From Oscillospiraceae bacterium (GTDB lineage Bacteria > Bacillota_A > Clostridia > Oscillospirales > JAAYXM01), in contig JAFQVE010000035.1 of assembly GCA_017408185.1 (NCBI GenBank), forward strand, positions 1 to 14,754: a DNA stretch of 14,754 nt. Direction: 5' to 3'. The notes under the pieces were generated by a model. The model did not search any database. It was not told the DNA's origin and saw only the letters and a program-made list of their open reading frames with translations. The position numbers were made by a program, and so were the translations under genes. Below, one piece after another: positions 14,471 through 14,754 of this stretch. Numbering within the stretch: the first letter of the stretch is position 1; each line of letters starts with the position of its first letter.

Positions 14471-14512
14471 ACAAAACACGGACGTATCACCGCAAAATGA
14501 TACATCCATGTT
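14471..14512 (-). terminator. Rho-independent terminator of the gene cut by the right edge
   Basis: On the minus strand AACATGGATGTATCA (14512-14498) pairs with TGATACGTCCGTGTT (14489-14475) over 15 positions, two of them G-U wobbles, around an eight-base loop. A T-rich tail (TTTTGTTA) follows. It begins 14 bases after the stop codon of the minus-strand partial gene, and the wobble pairs form only in the minus-strand RNA, which fixes the direction. Confidence 0.8.
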
Positions 14513-14525
14513 AAATTTTGATAAC

Positions 14526-14754
14526 TTATGCGTTGAGTTTTGCAAGGCTTTCCCCGCCGTAGCGGTTTATAAGCTCACGTGTCGCGCGCCGGGCCTCTTT
14601 CCTGTCCACCGCTCCGCGAATGACTTTTTTATCAAGTCCGCGCATCCGCTCGCGCAGCTGCTCTATAAGCTTTTTCTGCTTCTTGTTCTCCCGCTCAAGC
14701 TCATATATCCGTCCCCGCTCTTCCTCATTCCTCTTCCGCGAAGATTTGGTATTG
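14526..14754 (-). CDS. C-terminal fragment of a charged, probably coiled-coil protein
   Basis: About 76 residues are visible; the start lies beyond the right edge. The frame runs from the edge to TAA at 14526-14528, followed by a good terminator. The sequence is rich in Arg, Lys and Glu: a stretch RIYELERENKKQKKLIEQLR has heptad-like Leu/Ile spacing typical of a coiled coil, followed by VIRGAVDRKEARRATRELI and a C-terminal GGESLAKLNA. No catalytic motif is visible and I do not recognise the family. It could be a small DNA- or RNA-binding or structural protein. That it is coding is supported by the terminator and uninterrupted frame; the function is open. Confidence 0.6.
   Translation of the reverse strand, partial: NTKSSRKRNEEERGRIYELERENKKQKKLIEQLRERMRGLDKKVIRGAVDRKEARRATRELINRYGGESLAKLNA

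Noticed and set aside
1..14754. CRISPR arrays, transposases, integrases, tRNA or rRNA genes
   Set aside because: No regularly spaced repeats, recombinase motifs, terminal inverted repeats with flanking duplications, or structured RNA signatures were seen on either strand.

Overview
The window looks like a chromosomal segment of an anaerobic, gut- or rumen-type Clostridia (Bacillota). The signs are S-layer-homology (SLH) cell-wall anchoring, Gram-positive signal peptides, strong GGAGG ribosome binding sites, AT-rich promoters with consensus -10 boxes, and a FusA2-type EF-G paralogue. This is inferred from gene content and style; no rRNA or other taxonomic marker is present.

Positions 1-11129 hold three minus-strand genes that read as one transcription unit, in the order 11129 -> 1. 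First is a Gfo/Idh/MocA-fold protein with the active-site pattern of GH109 NAD-dependent glycosidases, predicted cytoplasmic. Second is an 848-residue secreted protein with InlB-like repeats. Third is a very large secreted protein (2383 residues visible, cut by the left edge). It carries Ig-like domains, a heparinase II/III-type polysaccharide lyase domain with a four-cysteine zinc-ribbon-like insert, and C-terminal SLH repeats. The two secreted proteins share a paralogous N-terminal module of about 210-240 residues. The intergenic gaps are short and contain strong dyad symmetries that could set relative expression.

Divergent from this unit is an AraC-family regulator (11289-12146, +). The 159-bp divergent gap contains a direct repeat of 14 bp (13/14 identical) with a 21-bp period. 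It sits next to a candidate -35 box of the glycan unit and a few bases from the -35 box of the araC-type gene, the classic layout of an AraC-family operator. The simplest model is a regulated glycan-degradation locus. A wall-anchored lyase cuts a uronic-acid-containing polysaccharide, the second secreted protein helps bind substrate or surface, and the cytoplasmic GH109-like enzyme processes imported products. No transporter is in the window; it may lie beyond the left edge or elsewhere.

Positions 12158-14754 are unrelated housekeeping-type sequence. A terminator hairpin separates the convergent regulator from an EF-G-like GTPase (12216-14288, -). That GTPase has a tyrosine where canonical EF-G has its catalytic histidine, and a near-consensus promoter upstream. 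Beyond it lie a terminator and the C-terminal end of a charged, probably coiled-coil protein cut by the right edge.

All translations and motif positions were read by eye. No database search was possible, so family names rest on recognisable motifs.
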